Part shown: positions 24,260 to 25,266 of the stretch, in pieces | How positions within the stretch are numbered: position 1 is the stretch's first letter | How the letters are laid out: every line of letters begins with the position of its first letter | Assembly (NCBI GenBank): GCA_044221135.1 | Contig: JBGAPT010000029.1 | Coordinates: forward strand, 1-25,266 | Direction: 5' to 3' | Length of the DNA stretch: 25,266 nucleotides | Source of the DNA: UBA4722 sp044221135 | GTDB taxonomy: Bacteria; Pseudomonadota; Gammaproteobacteria; DSM-16500 | Made by a program: the position numbers and the translations under genes | Notes under the pieces: generated by a model | The model's input: the letters and a program-made list of their open reading frames with translations, nothing else | The model's database searches: none | Told to the model about the DNA's origin: nothing

Positions 24260-25201
24260 ATGCGATTAAAAAAAATTTTTTTATTAACGTATCTTCTTGA
24301 TTGCATGGTGCTTCATCCAGTACATGCAGAAGAGGTGCTGAATAATAACGGTAACACTCTTCATGTGGAAGTTTCTAATAATACAGGTAACAATTGTGTT
24401 TTAAAAAATAAAGATCTCATCTCTGGTTATTTATTGACTGAACCGCCTGATTTAATGTTACCTTTTGAATTGAAATTTTTTGATATAAAATCGCTTAAAG
24501 AAGGACCCGCAATTAAACTTACTTATCAATGCGGTTCAGAACTTATTGACTTTACAAGTAAGCAAGATATTAATCCGTCTAGCAAAGACAATGTTAAGGG
24601 TGTTGTTTTTGATGGATTAAAGCCTCTTCCTTCTTCTGATGCTTCTGCTATTCCAAATGATCTCTGGGCTTATGCTGACATATCGTATGAAGATGAAAAA
24701 GGTGGCAGTATTCACTGGGATATAAAACATCTTAATTCATATGTTTTTACTTTACATAATGAAACGGCTCATTTTGTTTTAAAATATGATGATGTGCTCT
24801 CACAGTTGGGAAAAGTTTCTGATAAACTACATGTGTGGATGGCTGCAAAGATTTTACCTGATCCTGCAGGAGAAAAAATTCTTCCCGGACAAGCTAAGCA
24901 ATTTATCATTCAACTTACAGACCCAAATTATATTCCATCAAATTCTTATGAAGCCGCAGGCTTGGAAAATGCTAAAATTTCTTATCAAGCTATCAATAAC
25001 AACACGAATGAAACAATCGATTGTAGTATGATGTTTGCTCATAAATATGAAGATAATGATCCTGATACAGCTCTAAAATTAAATGATGTTTATCCAGAAA
25101 CTCACTTAGGTAACGACCCTACCCTATCAAAAAATAATTTCCCTATACGTTGCGAAAAAGACGAAAGACGAAAATATATTTTTGTTAGGGACAATAAATA
25201 A
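24260..25201 (+). CDS. Hypothetical secreted protein
   Basis: 313 residues with a signal peptide (1-~23, MRLKKIFLLTYLLDCMVLHPVHAEE). The mature part opens with NTLHVEVSNNTGNNCVL, reminiscent of beta-sandwich proteins whose first strand is a ..V.NNT...C.L element; a second cysteine follows in LTYQCGSEL. The remainder is strand-rich (FELKFFDIKSL, AHFVLKYDD, KQFIIQLTDP) with four to five Cys that could pair outside the cytoplasm. No family was recognised. AGGA before the ATG supports the start. Confidence 0.7.
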   Translation: MRLKKIFLLTYLLDCMVLHPVHAEEVLNNNGNTLHVEVSNNTGNNCVLKNKDLISGYLLTEPPDLMLPFELKFFDIKSLKEGPAIKLTYQCGSELIDFTSKQDINPSSKDNVKGVVFDGLKPLPSSDASAIPNDLWAYADISYEDEKGGSIHWDIKHLNSYVFTLHNETAHFVLKYDDVLSQLGKVSDKLHVWMAAKILPDPAGEKILPGQAKQFIIQLTDPNYIPSNSYEAAGLENAKISYQAINNNTNETIDCSMMFAHKYEDNDPDTALKLNDVYPETHLGNDPTLSKNNFPIRCEKDERRKYIFVRDNK

Positions 25202-25220
25202 AGTAAAAATCAGGGGGTCA

Positions 25221-25266
25221 GGCCTGCACAATTGCACTTTTAATTGAATGTGCAATTGTGCAGGCC
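25221..25266. repeat. Perfect 17-bp inverted repeat at window end
   Basis: GGCCTGCACAATTGCAC (25221-25237) and its exact reverse complement (25250-25266) flank 12 bases. It begins 20 bases after the preceding stop and is preceded by GGGGGTCA, so the symmetry may continue beyond the window. It could act as a terminator hairpin, but the long perfect arms look more like a REP/MITE-type mobile repeat. Confidence 0.8.

Noticed and set aside
1..25266. CRISPR arrays or retron-like structures
   Set aside because: No regularly spaced repeats, no reverse transcriptase and no Cas-type protein were found on either strand.

Overview
The window is AT-rich DNA from a gammaproteobacterium. The gene set suggests a host-associated member of the order Legionellales (Legionella, Coxiella, Berkiella or Aquicella type). 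This is inferred from gene content, not from a marker gene: a eukaryotic-like LRR protein, a huge serine-rich protein with a CE-clan cysteine-protease signature, a thermolysin/ProA-like secreted protease, a VirK-like protein, many GNAT acetyltransferases, and abundant IS debris and pseudogenes. No rRNA, no complete tRNA and no CRISPR array was seen.

Layout. 1-472: end of an IS66-type transposase, then two nested inverted repeats. 473-6266: a divergent pair of candidate host-interaction genes, an LRR protein (minus) and a 1314-residue polyserine protein with a His/Asp/Cys protease core and an RS-like tail (plus). 6307-9244: two ~176-bp direct repeats flank a decayed DDE transposase, a Fic gene cut off before its catalytic motif, a hypothetical gene, and a HigBA/NadS-type toxin-antitoxin pair with a readable promoter and operator. 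9319-9359: a tRNA-Thr(CGT) 3' fragment that looks like an attachment-site scar. 9381-10650: a CoiA-like gene and a frameshifted conserved gene.

11068-14600: a secreted M4 metalloprotease and a class I photolyase. 14794-16193: debris, consisting of a Rieske domain remnant, an internally deleted IS30 copy and a frameshifted methyltransferase. 16199-20472: accessory metabolism, with three apparently intact GNAT genes and one broken one, a superinfection-immunity-like membrane protein overlapping a secreted alpha/beta hydrolase, and a LOG-family gene coupled to a broken small ORF. 20490-22376: a frameshifted lipoprotein and a FAD oxidoreductase broken by two single-base frameshifts. 22431-23360: IS debris around a VirK-like gene. 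23386-25201: a hydrophobic hypothetical protein and a secreted hypothetical protein. The window ends in a perfect 17-bp inverted repeat.

The dominant theme is gene decay: at least eight genes are broken by point frameshifts, in-frame stops or IS insertions. Host-interaction candidates, the secreted protease, the toxin-antitoxin pair and the photolyase remain open. The strongest candidates for something undescribed are the serine-rich CE-protease/RS-domain protein with its divergent LRR partner, and the repeat-flanked toxin-antitoxin/Fic cassette next to the tRNA scar.
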